The notes below the pieces were generated by a model, which was given only the letters and a program-made list of their open reading frames with translations, did not search any database and was not told the DNA's origin. A stretch of DNA of 64,000 nucleotides. Source: Amoebidium appalachense. Lineage: Eukaryota > Ichthyosporea. The translations under genes and the position numbers were made by a program. The DNA lies in assembly GCA_963693365.1 (NCBI GenBank), contig CAVNZM010000008.1, positions 8,122,001 to 8,186,000 on the forward strand, written 5' to 3'. This document shows positions 1 to 14,236 of the stretch, in pieces. Within the stretch, counting starts at the first letter, position 1, and every line of letters starts with the position of its first letter.

Positions 1-237
1 CGCGCCACAGAGGGTGCTGCCTTTGCCGAGCTGGCCCGCGCCCACATGGAGCGGGAGTATTACCCTGTTCTTTCTGAACACGCTGGGGCCGCGCAATGGG
101 CGACGCAAGGAAGAAAGAGGCAGAGGTCAACCTCGCTACGCGGTACCGCCCGTGCGGGCACTGACCAAAATGACAACAAGATCGTGGTGAAGTCCAACAC
201 CGGCGCCAGCAGTGGGTCTGGCGCCGGCCGCAACTAA
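1..237 (+). CDS. C-terminal end of an unidentified ORF (5' partial)
   Basis: Frame 1 is open from the first base of the window to the TAA at 235-237, giving the last 78 residues of a protein that starts outside the window. The tail is rich in Arg, Gly, Ser and Ala and shows no motif I recognise. It precedes the tyrosine recombinase remnant in the same orientation, so it may be an upstream ORF of the same mobile element. This is inference from position only. It could also be a chance open frame in GC-rich DNA. Confidence 0.35.
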   Translation, partial: RATEGAAFAELARAHMEREYYPVLSEHAGAAQWATQGRKRQRSTSLRGTARAGTDQNDNKIVVKSNTGASSGSGAGRN

Positions 238-501
238 GTTTGCGGTTTCCGGCCCCTGTCGCGTAGGCAGCGGGCCTTACAAGGGGGCGTCAAGGGTGGG
301 TGTCCACCCCAATGTGTGCTAGTTGGGTATTCAACTTGTACCCGGGGCCGGCGTCTACCGGCCCCACCCCGGTGCCAGCTCCCGCCGAGCCGGCTCCGGG
401 CCCCGCAAGTGGTGGCGACGTGCTTCCTCCCGCGCCTCAACCACCACCAGTGACATATACTAATCCGTCTCAGCAGATCAGCCTAAGTCTACGATCGAAA
501 T

Positions 502-544
<43 letters not shown>

Positions 545-1352
545 GGCCCGGGTCCACAGATCATCAAGATCAAGTCCGGGGCCTCAAGATAGCTGTACAG
601 CTGCGTGCATCATCTTGCCTCTGCCGGCGCAGGGCAGGACCACGTCAGCTGGGGCAGCCGACCAATAGAATTCTAATTAGTGTGTAGGATAGATCGTAGG
701 AGGACTTAGGAATGTGATTGTTCGGGCAGAAGCCCTTTTGTAAGTATTGGCAAGGTTTGATAGTGTATGTTGCCAAACGTATTTATATATTTAGATGTAG
801 AGGAAAGGGGGGAGGGAGGGGGGGGGGAGGATAGTATGAAATGTAGATTTAGACTCTGCGGTGCCACTAGGGGGAGGGTGAGGGGTGAGACATGGATAAA
901 TATATTGGTTTGAGTAGATCGACTTAGCTCGTGCAGGCGCACGATAAAGTAGATCGGAATGTTTGGAATGTGGCATCGTAGGGGGGCCAGGTGATGATGA
1001 TCTTTGAGGGCACGGCCTTGATGGCCTCAGTTGTGACTTAGCCTCATTCCGTACGGATCTAAGTTTTGCCCGTCGGAGCCTGGTCTGAATAAACTTTACC
1101 GTTTTTCCGTACACGTTCGTTCCTTTTCGTGTGTGTACACTTAGTAGAGTGCCGTGTCTCTAGTACATACACAATAGGATACGACAACCAGTTCCCGCGG
1201 GCGTTCCCATCGGCGACCCTCCCTAGGAAGGGGGCCCAGCCCCCCTTCCCCTTGGGACCACACTGTCAGCCTGAGCCTCAAAGGCCCCCTTCCCCCGTGC
1301 AGCCGCCCCAGCAAGCTCCCCGGCCACCAGACCCCCCTGCCACCGTGGCCCA
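238..1352. other. Non-coding spacer with a G run
   Basis: No convincing gene is seen. The stretch holds a run of about 45 G at 499-543 and a second purine/G-rich tract near 805-830. The frame open at 300-668 is Pro/Ala-rich and then runs through the G run as poly-Gly, so it is treated as spurious. Confidence 0.5.
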
Positions 1353-2365
1353 GTGTTTAGCGAGTGGCGTGCGGCGGTAATTTCGTCACTGCCTGGCAAC
1401 CTGCGGCCCACTGGCCAGCAGCTGCCAGTGGTGGAGCAGCTCCTCAGTGCAAACACGTGGCGCGCATATCCAGCCGACGTAACCCAGTACCTCACCTTTT
1501 GCGCCACCCACGAGTTTGCCAAAGCCTGGCCCCTTACCGAACGCGTAGGTTTGGCTTATGCGGCTCACCTGCTAGCACGCCCGTACCACCCCAGCACGTT
1601 AGACTGCAAGTTTGCCGCCCTGCGCCAGGTACACCTGCTGTGGCACATTCCCTATTTGGACCAGGCCATCCTTGCAACCATCAAGAAGTCCTACGGCAGG
1701 GCCCACCAGACCACCACCGCCACCCCGCCCGACCCAAAACGGTTTGACGTGTCCTGGGTCACCGGCCTGCTCATCGCACAGCTGGGCCGGCAGGACCCCG
1801 ACGGTGACCGTTGGCTAGCGGGGGTGCTGTTGAGCTACCTGTATGGCCTACGGTGGAGCACCGCTGCTGCAGTACAGGTGGGGCACCTGACCTGGGGGGA
1901 CCCCACCCCTACTCAGCCCGACGCCTCCACCTGACCTTTCGAACCATCAAGCAGGCAGCTGGCAAGCAGATTCGGCCCCCTGTGCGCCACCGCATGGTTC
2001 CCCCCATGTGCGCACAGCTGTTAATGCGCGCCTGCGCGCACGTCGGGCAGCCCACCAGCCCCCTCCTGCCGTGCCCCAACGCTACCAAGGCCGTCAGCTG
2101 GCTGCGCAGCGCAGTGCAGGCCCTCGGCGTGCTCCCCGCCCTGGCTACCGGCATTACATGGCACTGCCTCCGTCACGGCATGGTCGGCGCTGCTCGTGCA
2201 ATCAGCATCCCCTTTGCAGGAGTCATCAAGCACCTGGGGGTGTGGGACCTCACCGGCCAAACCCCTGAGGCGAAGGACAACTACGGGTTGGGCCACTGCC
2301 CTACCCCCGATGACCACGAGCACTTCAGCGACCTGCGCGAGTTGGACCCTGTGCGACTGTCGTAA
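1353..2365 (+). pseudogene. Tyrosine recombinase (phage-integrase family), frameshifted
   Basis: Two overlapping frames (1353-1934 and 1811-2365) together encode about 335 residues of a tyrosine recombinase. The first carries a helical N-terminal core-binding region (LSANTWRAYPADVTQYL) and the first catalytic Arg in YGLRWS. The second carries a beta-strand Lys region (FRTIKQAAGK), the H-x-x-R box in TWHCLRHG, a downstream His/Trp in IKHLGVW and a candidate nucleophile Tyr in DNYG. The reading frame is lost between about 1860 and 1934, in a stretch with G and C runs, so the copy is broken or the shift is a sequencing error. In eukaryotes such enzymes come from Crypton or DIRS/Ngaro-type elements. 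No reverse transcriptase is visible in the window, so the class is open. The true start codon is not certain. Confidence 0.75.
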
Positions 2366-2480
2366 ACGGTGCTCGAAAATGTACTGTATATCATGTAAAG
2401 TGTGGTGAATTTTGATCGACACTAATCTAGTGGGTTTTAGTTGTCGTTGCAGAGCAAAAATTCGTATAGTGGACGTAGGT

Positions 2481-3145
<665 letters not shown>

Positions 3146-3425
3146 CATCGTTGACATGTTAATGACAGTCAATCCCAGTATATACTATCTCGTTGAAGGG
3201 GACCATACCTTAGCGTGACCGTGCATATAAATAATTTATGATAAATAAATAACAATTGATTCTTATCATGGCTATTTGGGTGCGCTTTTTGCCTTTACAT
3301 GCTTTGGCTTTATGAAGCATTTATTTTTTTAAAACAGAAATTCATGTTGTTCGTAATGAATAGCCCCCCCTGCTCAGATCTTTGCCACCGACCTTTAGGT
3401 GCGCCGGCGCAGTGTGGCAGAACAC

Positions 3426-4302
3426 GGCCCGGGTACCATATCAGGAGCGGGCAATTTTTGAATTCTCCCTCCCCGGCCCCGCCGGGGAAAATTTGAGGTT
3501 TTTGGACCTCAAAGAAGTCAAATCCTGCAAAATCCACTACCGGGAGGCCAAAAAGGGTGATTTTACAAAAAAGGAGGGACATACATGAAAAAGAGAAAAT
3601 GGGCGAGTTCAGTGGGCTGCCGATAAGTATATTTCGTGCTGGGCCGGTATACATGCTGCCGTGGTTGTTGCTGTAGACGGCAGTATGGCATCGCATGTGT
3701 CACGTGACCTGCACGTGAATGCGACCATGTGCAGGCACTGAGTCTAGGGGGATTTGTATGTGTGTTTTGGAGCACCGACAAGGCAGAGCCAGGGTGAGGG
3801 ATGTGTAAACATGGAGTTTAGGGAGATCGTGCTGCTATTGTAACATGTGCACAAAACAGCCACGTGCACCGGCACACTCCGGTGTACAGAACAATAATAT
3901 GCACATGCGTCACTGTAATATCATGTATGCGCATGCCGCACAAGGTTTAGGAGACCACCACAGTATATACTATTTTCTTTTGGTTGATATCCATGTAGGA
4001 ATGGTGTGTTGCAGTTGTCATGATCAGCCTGAGGCAGGCACGTGCACTCACTGAATCACTAGAACTCATGAATAAAAAATACATTCGCTAAAAACGGCAA
4101 GGTAAATTTGGGGCCAAGCTATTATTTCCCCCTTTTAAACGTTTTTTTAGCTCCAAGAACTTCGACGCCAAAATTTCTATATTTGGCCATCGTATATGAT
4201 AATGAACACGTGTACTTAAATTAAAGTAGTTATATAAATATGAGCGGCCCGTTACAAATACAGTGACGAAAAACAGTGACCCACGAGCAGTTTTTCTTTC
4301 TA

Positions 4303-4357
<55 letters not shown>

Positions 4358-5690
4358 ACACACACCAGACACACACACCACCACCACGGTGACCACCACC
4401 ACCACCACCACCACCACTCACCCCTTAAAAAAACCACACACATACGTGCACGTGTACACACACACACAGAACACCACCACCACCTCCACTGGACCCCATT
4501 TCCTCGTTGTTTTCTTAAGCCTTCAGACCAGTCCTGCACACTGGAGTTAAACAATTGAATTCACCTAGGCTGACATGCATCCACCCCCGCCTTCCACTTC
4601 CCTCCCCCCCCACCCCCCTCCCCCCACCCCCCCCCACCCCCACCCCCTCCCCCTCGATGAAGAAGGGCCCCCGTAAGCCTTGGGGGGGGGGGGGGGGAGG
4701 GGGGGGGAGAGGGGAAGGGGGGAGCTCTTGAGCCTCCGGGTAGGGAAGTGGGGTCCGGGGATCCGGAGAGGGAGGGGGGGGGGGGGGGGGGGGGGGGGAA
4801 GGGGCATATAATATTGGGCCTAGATATCATAGTATGGGGCCCCGGGGGAGGGAGAGGTGGGGGGGGAGGGGGGAGGATCCACGGGAAAGACCTTTAGGTG
4901 CATGTTCTTATTTATACCCCCTTCGAATCATCCCCCCTCTCCCCCCCCCTCCCCCCCCCCTGAGTGCAGGCCGTGACGTAGCTACGATAACCCTGCAGAA
5001 GGCAACAAAAATGTATTAATTACTAGCACTATACATGTGTTCATAGTGCAGCTTGCACCACGTATGATCTCAGCAACTTTAAAGTAGTCACAAAGTTTAG
5101 TTATTTTCATTATTTTCATTGCTCTGAACTCTATTACTCTGAAATGATCACCGTGCATGTGCCGCAAGATAACAACCCTATATGTGTGCAGCTGCTGCCT
5201 GCAGGTTAGACTCGCTGAAAAGACAATTGTCAGTGTGCATCCGACGCTTGCAGCTGCAGCTAGCCTCTGCAACATTAATACTTGCCAAGTGAATGCTCTT
5301 ACACTTGATCATCATTCACTCAAAAAACCGAGGACCGACAGATTAAATATTAATGTCGATCCGAATGATCAGCAAGTGTCTATGCGTACTACTATATATA
5401 CACACACGTAAAATGCGAAGCTATCAGTTACAAGGCACACCTGCTGCACTGGCACACATACACATACACACCGGCAGATCGATGCTGTCAAAATTTACTT
5501 TCATGTACTTCGTAGGTCCGACACAGGTGCACATGAACACGTACATATGTACAAGCCGCGCACACACCACACCACACATACACACACACACACACACACT
5601 CACACACACACACGCACACACGCACACACGCACACACGCACACACGCACGCACGCACGCACACACACACACACACGCACGCACGCGCGCG

Positions 5691-5752
<62 letters not shown>

Positions 5753-6635
5753 GACACACACACACACACACACATCACTGGGTGCGCTCGCTGGGGATTA
5801 GTTTTTTGGCACGCTGTTGACTTTATCGTGTGTTTATTATTTGCTATTTATTGGCCAGCGGCCAACATTTAAAAATATACTATATACCTAAAAATAGATA
5901 CTGACTACGGCCAGCAGACATTATACACCTTCCAGGACACATTAACACCAATAGTCTAACACACCATACTCTCGATCACAAAGAATTCCTAACAAACAGA
6001 GAAAAGTGCAAAGGCTCTGTACTATTACTCAGATTCTAAATTTTAATTCTTTACAGTAAACTTCGGAATGAAAGCTAGCCCCCCCCCCCCCCCCCTCCCC
6101 CCCTAACATGACTGTACGAAGAACAGGTATAACTTGAAGCACTACAACACATATGAGATCCGTTACATTGGTGTACATTCCAATATTAGACACTAGTTTG
6201 GCTACTCTGACTACTCTGAGATCCTGATTGGCTGCCTGCAGACTTGCGGCCACGATTACTTTGCTTTCGATCGTGCCATTGCAGCTGCGTCTCTCCAGCA
6301 GGTGGCAACGCCAGGCCCAGCACAGCAGATGCACGAGAAGGGGGTGGGAACTGCCCACCAGCCGAGGGCTGGCCCACATGGCCCAAGTAAGGATGGGGAC
6401 CGTGCTGCGGCAGTAGCCCAGGCATGGGGAAGGCAGGGCCGGGCTGAGGCGGCATGATGCCCCACGGTGGGGGCCAGCCATGTGGGTGGTGCGGGCCTGG
6501 ATGGGGTGCAGGGGGCATGTGCGGCACATGGCCCTGCTGCATGTCAAGCGCGGGTGCTGGTGGCATGGCATCCTGATTGGCTGCAACCCAACGTGGGCAG
6601 CTCTTGGCCCGATTGGAGCCGGGGCAGCCCTTGCC
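3426..6635. repeat. 3,210-bp direct repeat, copy 1
   Basis: This block matches 14290-17499 base for base in the unique parts I compared. Differences are confined to homopolymer and CA-tract lengths (for example the C runs near 4303 and 6080). It covers the 3' non-coding region of the transposon and the last about 450 bp of the transposase gene. At 6636 the two copies diverge abruptly: here the transposase coding sequence continues. Confidence 0.9.
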
Positions 6636-7974
6636 CTGGCGGCCACACGTCTTGCAGGTCTTGGGGGCTCTCTGGGGTGGCTGCATAGGAGGGGGCACCG
6701 GCAAATCCATCTGCAGGGGCCCCTCAGGGCCAATGTTGCGATGCTTTTTGCCCACTAGCATGGGCAAGGGCCGCTCACGCTGCGCCCCTGCATCGACACC
6801 GTCTGGAACAGGGAGGGGTGGCAAGGGGGCAGGCCGTATGGTTGCTGGCACAGCGTCTGCCCTCTCCTCGCGCATACGCTTGCGGTGATCTGCCAGGCCC
6901 TCGTGTGTGGAGCGCTGTGCATGTGCCGTCTGCCAGGTCTTCCACTTGTCGAAATGCTTCTTGATGTAGGCCGCATCCTTCATGTAGATTCCCCCAGCCA
7001 CAGAGGCAGCCTTGTTGAAGTCTTGGGCCAAAGCCTCGAACAGCTGGCCGTTGGGCTTTGCATGTGCCTTGTAGGTGCCCAGGAGCAGCGTGCTGAATAG
7101 CTTGCGCTCCTGAGGGGTAAGCACCGGAAGGAAGGGGATGGCCACATGTTGCTTCTGCGCCAGGAACTTGTAGTCGCCCCTCAGTGCAGGGTCCGGCTGT
7201 GGTGCACCACGCGCCACCTGGTTGCCCCCCCCCATGGCAGCACCGTCACCCTCCTCGACCTCACAGTCCTCTGGCCCGCCCATCACGCCATTGGCTGCAG
7301 GCTCGATGTTATCAGACGGAGGTGGGGGTGCGGGCACCGCAACTGGCTCCTGCGCCGGGGCATTGGCCACACAGGAGAGCGGGGCAAAGTTGAAGTACTC
7401 CTCCGGTAGCTTGTAGCAGCCTACGGGTACCCACTGGGGGTCGAGGTGATGGCCGTACAGCATCAGCGCCAGTGCCTCCATGTCGTCAACAATCCAGGGG
7501 CTGTAGTGGGGGGGCCCCGATGCCTGGCCCAGGCGGTTGCGGTAGTGTGCACGCAGGTTGTGGCGGTGGCGCCTATTGGACATGGTGGCGTCCAGCAGGC
7601 GCAGCGACATGCGTGTGGCCCCAAAGTGGGTGGCCAGGGGGTTGTGCACTGCCCCCTCCACCTCGTTGGTGCCCCGGATGCAGCGGTAGCGCATGAGCCC
7701 ATCTGCGTCGGCAGTGGTCTCGTAGTAGAGGGGCAGGCCGGGGGGGTCCGACAGACAGCCATTTTGGGCGTGTTCGAGCAGCGACTGTGGGGGCACAAGC
7801 AAACATCAGAGAGATGGGTGGGTGGTGGTGGTGGTAGTGTGTGTGTATGTGTGTGTGTGTGTGTGTGTGGGGTGGGGGGGGGGGGGGGGGGGGGGGGGGG
7901 GATGGGGTTGCTAAGGAAAAAAACGAGCAGGGAAAGGCAAAAAACAACTGGCTAGGCAGCAAGGGCCGTGCGGG

Positions 7975-8046
<72 letters not shown>

Positions 8047-8050
8047 ATGT

Positions 8051-8092
<42 letters not shown>

Positions 8093-8634
8093 GGCTAGGG
8101 TGTGCGTGTGTGTGCAGATGAACCAAGGATGACAAATAAGCGAAGAATCTTTTCTGTGGTGGTGGAGTTGTTGGGCGCCTGCAGGGGGGAGGGGGGGGGG
8201 GGGATGTTGCCTCGAGTCTTTCAAAGCCATCCTTCTTGAACAGAGGCTTGCCATCCGGTCCGGGCGGCACATCCTTGTAGGTGTTTTTGAACTCCACCAG
8301 CCGCGAGACCAGCGTGTATGGGTCGGGAATAACCCGCCGGATGCGCTCCATGAAGTAGCTCAGGTCGCCGCCCTTGAGCTCGGTTTCAATGTCGATGCCC
8401 TTCTGCTCCAGCACCCCCTGTGAGGCAGGATGCCAATATTAATTTACTACGCACACTGCAATTTGGGTTTGGTAGACTTTGATACCTGCCGTTATTGTAG
8501 GACCCCTCCCCTCCACCCCCCCCATCTTCTCCCCCAACACAAGTAAAAAATGCATGTGGCTATTTCCCCCCACAACCCTACATTATTTCTCTCTAGGCAT
8601 ATGAATAACCCCCACTCTCCTCCCCCCCCCCCCC

Positions 8635-8678
<44 letters not shown>

Positions 8679-9728
8679 TTGCCCCCCCTCTCTCTGAGGC
8701 TCAGGCTCTCTCTCTTCCCTCAGAAGTTTTGTCGAAGGTGTGCATGGTTGTGGGTGGAATGGTGAGTGTGTGCTAACGAGTGTATGTGTGTGTGCGCGTC
8801 AGTCACGCATGTTGTTGTTGCCGTTTTTTTTATTTTTATTTTTTATTTTTTATTTTGGGGGGGGGGGGGAGGGGGGGGGGGGCACCTTCACATGTCCGTA
8901 ATCCTCTTCATTCCACACAAATATTGCCTCGCTGAGTGCGCGTGCGTACTCAGCCCTGCGGGGGTGTGACTTGTACGTGCCGTCCGCCGTGTTTGCAATG
9001 GAGTGGAAGGCGTCATTCAGCACAGTCTGCCACACCACCTCCCCAGGCGGTGCCTGGCCCAACATGCCCTCTCTGGGAGCTGCCTCGGGTCCCCCTGGGG
9101 CTGCCTCAAGGCCCCCCGGGGCTGCCTGGGGGTCCTGGGGGGGTGCCTGTGGGCCGGCAAGGGGTTGCTGCTGCTCGGCAGGGGGAGGACTGGCAGGGGG
9201 AGGGGCTGGGTCAGGGACCACCGGCACCTCGGCACCTGGGTCCGGTGGGGGCTGAATGGGCCGTAGCCACTGCAGGTGCACCATCAGCTCAAAGGGCGGC
9301 GGGCCCAGCTCTCCCAGGGTCTTGCCCTTGTCGGGGCCAAAGGGCACCTGCATGGCCGGCGACAGCACCTGATCCACCCGCACCACTGCATGCTTCTTGC
9401 CCACCTTCATGCCCCCCCAGCGCTCCGGCTGCACAGCCAGCACCACCCCGGTGGCTGCTGCAGCATGTGGGCCCCGCCGGGGCACAATCTCAACCCCTTC
9501 ACCGAGTGCCTTTGCATGAAGCCGCGCTGCATGTCATAGAGGGAAGCAAAAAACTCAGCCAAAAAGCCACAGCACCAACGTTTTTCTCTTCGCTCCACAA
9601 AAATCAAATGCATATTCCTTAGCAACCCCCTTCCCCCCCCCCCCCCCCCCCCCCTTCTCCCTCCCCCCCCCCCCCCCTCTCCCAGTGCCCAGCTTGTGTG
9701 GCACTTGCACGTGTTAACAGTGCTATAG

Positions 9729-9760
<32 letters not shown>

Positions 9761-11378
9761 ACCACCACCACCACCACCACCAATCACCCCCTCCTTTGAT
9801 AGCCACCCGACACCCAGCATAACACAACTGGAACACTGGCCCATGTGGTCAGCCACCCCCCCCCCCCCCCCCCCCCCCCTCCCCTCCCCCTCCCCCTCTC
9901 CCTCTGGGGGGCCCACAATCTTTCTATATCTGGCATAAGCACATAAGCACTGGGGCAAAAAGCAGGTGGGATACACACCTGACAGGTTTGGCCTATCGAC
10001 CACGGCCGAGTAGACCTGCAGGGACGCATATGCATCAAGGGCAGCGTAGGTGGCCTGCACCTCTGATAGCGGCTCGTGCCAGTTGGAGCATCGAACAAGT
10101 GCCGGCTTGGGCAGCTTCTTGCCTATGACCTGGGCAGTGATGTCGGCCAAGCCCCGGGCCGCAGAGGTGATAGCTGCACGGGCATAGCAGAACCGGCCCA
10201 GCTCCAGATAGCTGGCCACAGGGGTGCCGTAGTCCTTGTTGAGGTGGGCCGAGTCCGTGCCGATCTGCTTGCCCACCTTGATGATGCTGGGGTCCCTAAG
10301 CAGCGCAATCAGCTCGTCCACCAGCCGCGCGGGCGGGCTGTGGTTGGGGCCCATGCGTGCCAAGTGGAAGATGTACACGGCCCGTGCGGTGGCAATCTGC
10401 AGCGTGCAAACCTTGGACCGCGCCTGGCCCACCCGATAGACCCACTCGCAGTCCAGCCCCACCACGCGGTGCTGCTGCCCCTCCAGGTCGGCACGAATGG
10501 CCGCTGTAGCCACCACCGCCCCCTGGCAGTCGGTGTACACCGGCTTAGGGTAGTTGGCCGGCAGCTCCAGCCCAGGCAGACCGTCCGTCACGCTTACCAG
10601 CGCAGCCTCGTTCAGACGGACGGGGCATTTTGGCCGGGCTAGGGTTGGAAACATGCGCTCAACAAACGCCCGGTCTTGGCAGCACCGATCTGTGTAGAAG
10701 AAGGCCGGGCCCTTGCTGTTGAGCGCCGCCGTGGTGGCAGAGATGCGCTGGATCACGGGCTCAATCTCCTGGTGGCTGCAGTCCCGTGTAAATACCTGCG
10801 CCCGGATCTCTGGGGTGCCGCACTGTGTGAGAGGGCATCTCCGAGCAGCCATGCATGTTCTAGCTTCCCTTACCACATGGCCCTTCACGAGACTTCAGTG
10901 CCCACACAATCCTTTCCCCCTCCCTCCCCCCAAACCCATGTGCCCACATACTTTCCCCTCCCTCTCCCCCAAAACCCTTCCCCCTCCTTCCCCCCAAACC
11001 CATGTGCCCACATACTTTCCCCAGGCCTCCCTTTCCCCCAAAATCTTCCCCCCCCCCCTCCCCCTAAACCCATGTACCTACAATCCTTCCCCCTTCCTCC
11101 CCCTAAACCCTTGTGATCACAATCCTTTCCCCCCTCTCTGCCTTCCCCCCAAACCCATGTGCCCACGATCCTTCCCCACTCCCCCTCCCCCCAAACCATG
11201 GGACAGCCCTCCATATGGCACCTACTGTCCCCCCCCCCCCCCCCCCCCCCCACCCCACCCCGGGCCTCTTGCCCTCTCTACCTTCAACCCCGACGGTGGT
11301 GTCTCTCCCCCCCCCCCCCCCCCCCCCTGCATCCCTTGCAATCACTGGCCCCTACTCCCATTCTGCTTGGCAGAAGCT

Positions 11379-11441
<63 letters not shown>

Positions 11442-11675
11442 ATTCCCCGCCAAAAGAAAGCTCCACCCCAGCCCACCCCAATCTCTACCCAGCAAAAACA
11501 CATACACACATATCTGGAGCTTCCTAGTTTTTGCTCGACAGGGCAAGAATTGTCCCCAAAACCCACATACTACAAACCTCTACTCACAGTGTGCCACCTC
11601 ATTAAATGTGGAGCCTAAGAGATTTAAAGGCCCTAGAGGGGGGAGGGGGGGGGGAGGGGGGGGGGAGGGGGGCGT

Positions 11676-11706
<31 letters not shown>

Positions 11707-12146
11707 GGGGGGGGGGGTGTGTGGGGGGGGGGGGGGGAGGGGGGGAGAGGGGGCCTGGGGGAGAGTGGGGGGAGGGGGGAGAAGAGGAGGGACCACACAC
11801 CGCCAAGCTCGTTTACACAAGTCCATAGGCCTCGGTACAGAGGCTCCCCATTGATGCCGGTGAGCTTCCCAATTTGGAAGGTGTGGTCGGCCTTGAGCAC
11901 GTTGTTTACGGGCTTGAGCTGCGTGTCCAGGCTCTGGTACTTTGCCGTGCGGTCGCTGAACTCAGTATACACGGCACTCAGGTATTTGCCTGAACCCCAA
12001 GTACTGTTAGAACTCCACCACCCTCCCATCAGGACCATCCCCCCCATTCCCTCTAGTCCCTCGTGTTCATCTCACCTCTCTGTATTTTCGTAAGTCTGTA
12101 TGGCTTTTCCCATCTCAAAAACGCTACACACCCATCTCCGGCCGTT

Positions 12147-12201
<55 letters not shown>

Positions 12202-12378
12202 CCCCGCCTCCCGGCGCGCGCAAACCCTCCAAGTCATTGCACCAACTTTCACCTTCTTTCCCCTTTGTGCCCCATCTGCAGTTTGTCCCCTGCACGTCCG
12301 TTTGCCCTTCCCCCCACACCCTCCTGCCACTACTATAATAACCATTAAGTACCGCCACCAAGATCCAGTCTACCACCA

Positions 12379-12430
<52 letters not shown>

Positions 12431-12580
12431 CTCTCCACCTCCTTTCCCCCAACACACACAGACACACATGCGCACACCCACCATCTAATTTCAGGCATAA
12501 CAGTTCTCCACGATTTCCCAAGCACACTCACTGGTACATGGACCGTTATGCTTTCACCCCTCTGATGATCCCTCTGCCCC

Positions 12581-12625
<45 letters not shown>

Positions 12626-12696
12626 ACCACCACCACCACCACCACCACCATGACTGATTGCCACCACCACCACCTAATCCATCACCATGTCCCCCC

Positions 12697-12731
<35 letters not shown>

Positions 12732-14236
12732 ACCCCCCCCCCCCCCCACACACACACACACGGACCCACAAGTACACGCACACTCACAGGCGCACATCCA
12801 CCACCACACATCCACCACCACCATAATAGAAACTTATTGACCACACTTCCAAAACCCATTTCCAAGTCCCCCCCCCCCCCCTAAAAAAAAAAATAAAAAA
12901 TAATAAAACAAAACCCTACCAAGCCAACCCAAAAAATGCCCAAGCACGTGCATACAAAACAATGGGGACCATTTACACACCCAAAATGCAGTGCACACTT
13001 GCCTGAAGGCACATGTCCAGCGTAACCATTTTTGTCACCAAACGCCGAGAACTTAGCCGCCTGCTCCTCTGGGGGAAGTTCTGTCAGGCGCTGGTCGTGG
13101 GGGCGGAAATCGTTACGCTTTTTGAGTTCATACTTGGTCCAATGCAGCGCCCTCGAGTAATACAGGAGCCGCTGCTCGTCGTATCGCTGCTTGTGGAGCT
13201 CCGAGAGGAGGGTGGCAAAGGCGTTTGGGCCCACACCTTTGTCTGCCAGTGCACGCAACAATGTTACCACCTTTAGGTCGAGCCCACTGCGGTGGCTAAG
13301 GTAGGCCGGAAACTGATCACGCATGAAGAGTGGAAGGCGTTTAATTGTCTGGGGGTTTGTGCCGGCAAAGTTTTTTTTGCATGTGTCACAAAAGTACCGG
13401 GCCGTGATAATGTAGTAGCAGCTGTCAAAGTCGATAACACGCCGTCCTACGGGGTTGCTCATGAACCCATTGCGAGAAGTACGGTGTGGGTTGGGGTGGT
13501 TGTGGGGGTCCACGTAGTGATCATCGAAGGGGCACGGCACCATGAAACCGGGAGACAACCTTTCCGGAAGCCAGGCAAAACATCTGGGTTTGTAGAAAGG
13601 CGCTGGATCGCCCCCAAATTTAAAGCCTATAATGGGAGGTGGAAGATGCCACCCCACAGGCGTCTTCTCATCTTTGAGACTCTCTTTCACTGTGTGCAGG
13701 TGCGACTTGATTGTTTCGCCCGCCGCGTCAGAAAACTCCTCTCCACCGTCATCCCCGTCCGTATTATCTTCTCCCTCTTCCTCCCCTTCATCCTCGTCTA
13801 CCCGGTACGCATCTGCTGCTGCATTTAGCAAAGGTTCCTCGTCGGGTTGCACCTGTATGTCTGGTGGGTGTGGAGCAGGGGCCCGATCCATTTCTCTTGG
13901 TAACGAATGGACGCTACCTGCCTCAACTACACGGGCCCTTATGTCGGCGGCCTTAGATAGAGGGGGCTGTTCGGGTTGTACGTTTACGTTTAGTTCCTGC
14001 AAAACAGCTTTGTTTGCCGTCCCAAAACCTGCAAAGTTCGCTAAAGGCTGAACAAATGCAGCATCTTTTTTTTTGCGCCCAGCTCCCTCCCTAGCTCCGC
14101 CTGTTTTATGCCCAGGGCGCTGTGTTGTGCCCTTAGGGCAGCCTGGCTTCATTTTAAACACTTGGGGCCTGGCCCCCTGCCCCCCTAGTGCGACTACGTT
14201 ACCGCAAACATTCCCGTATTCCAGTGTGCTCGGCAA
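6186..14236 (-). CDS. Transposase with DUF6729 zinc domain and nested 3'-5' exonuclease
   Basis: Six exons read on the minus strand: 14236-13003, 11989-11799, 10822-9979, 9526-8886, 8417-8211 and 7784-6186. Phases close throughout and give 1,571 residues. Order: basic/acidic N-terminus; DUF6729-like Cys/His domain at about 200-360 (CDTCKKNF, a conserved run around FPAYLSHRSGLD); an RNase-H-like transposase core with Asp in LKADHTF (446) and in FYTDRCCQD (520); a DEDDy 3'-5' exonuclease domain with GLDCEW (D599, E601), D665 and the final TYAALDAY motif (Y734, D738); a Pro-rich linker; then RGTNEVEGAVH (about 1077-1087), a plausible third catalytic Glu; and a C-terminal knuckle starting CKTCGRQGKGC. 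The layout matches large DUF6729/exonuclease proteins I know from mushroom genomes. Two introns appear to start with GC (AG|GCAAGT at 13002 and AG|GCAACA at 8210). The role is cut-and-paste DNA mobility; the DDE assignment is inference. The start is the first in-frame ATG, only about 50 bp from the unit boundary. Confidence 0.8.

Noticed and set aside
4982-5275. 97-residue minus-strand frame, also present in the second copy at 15827-16120
   Set aside because: Conservation only reflects the recent duplication of the whole block. There is no recognisable motif and no supporting signal.
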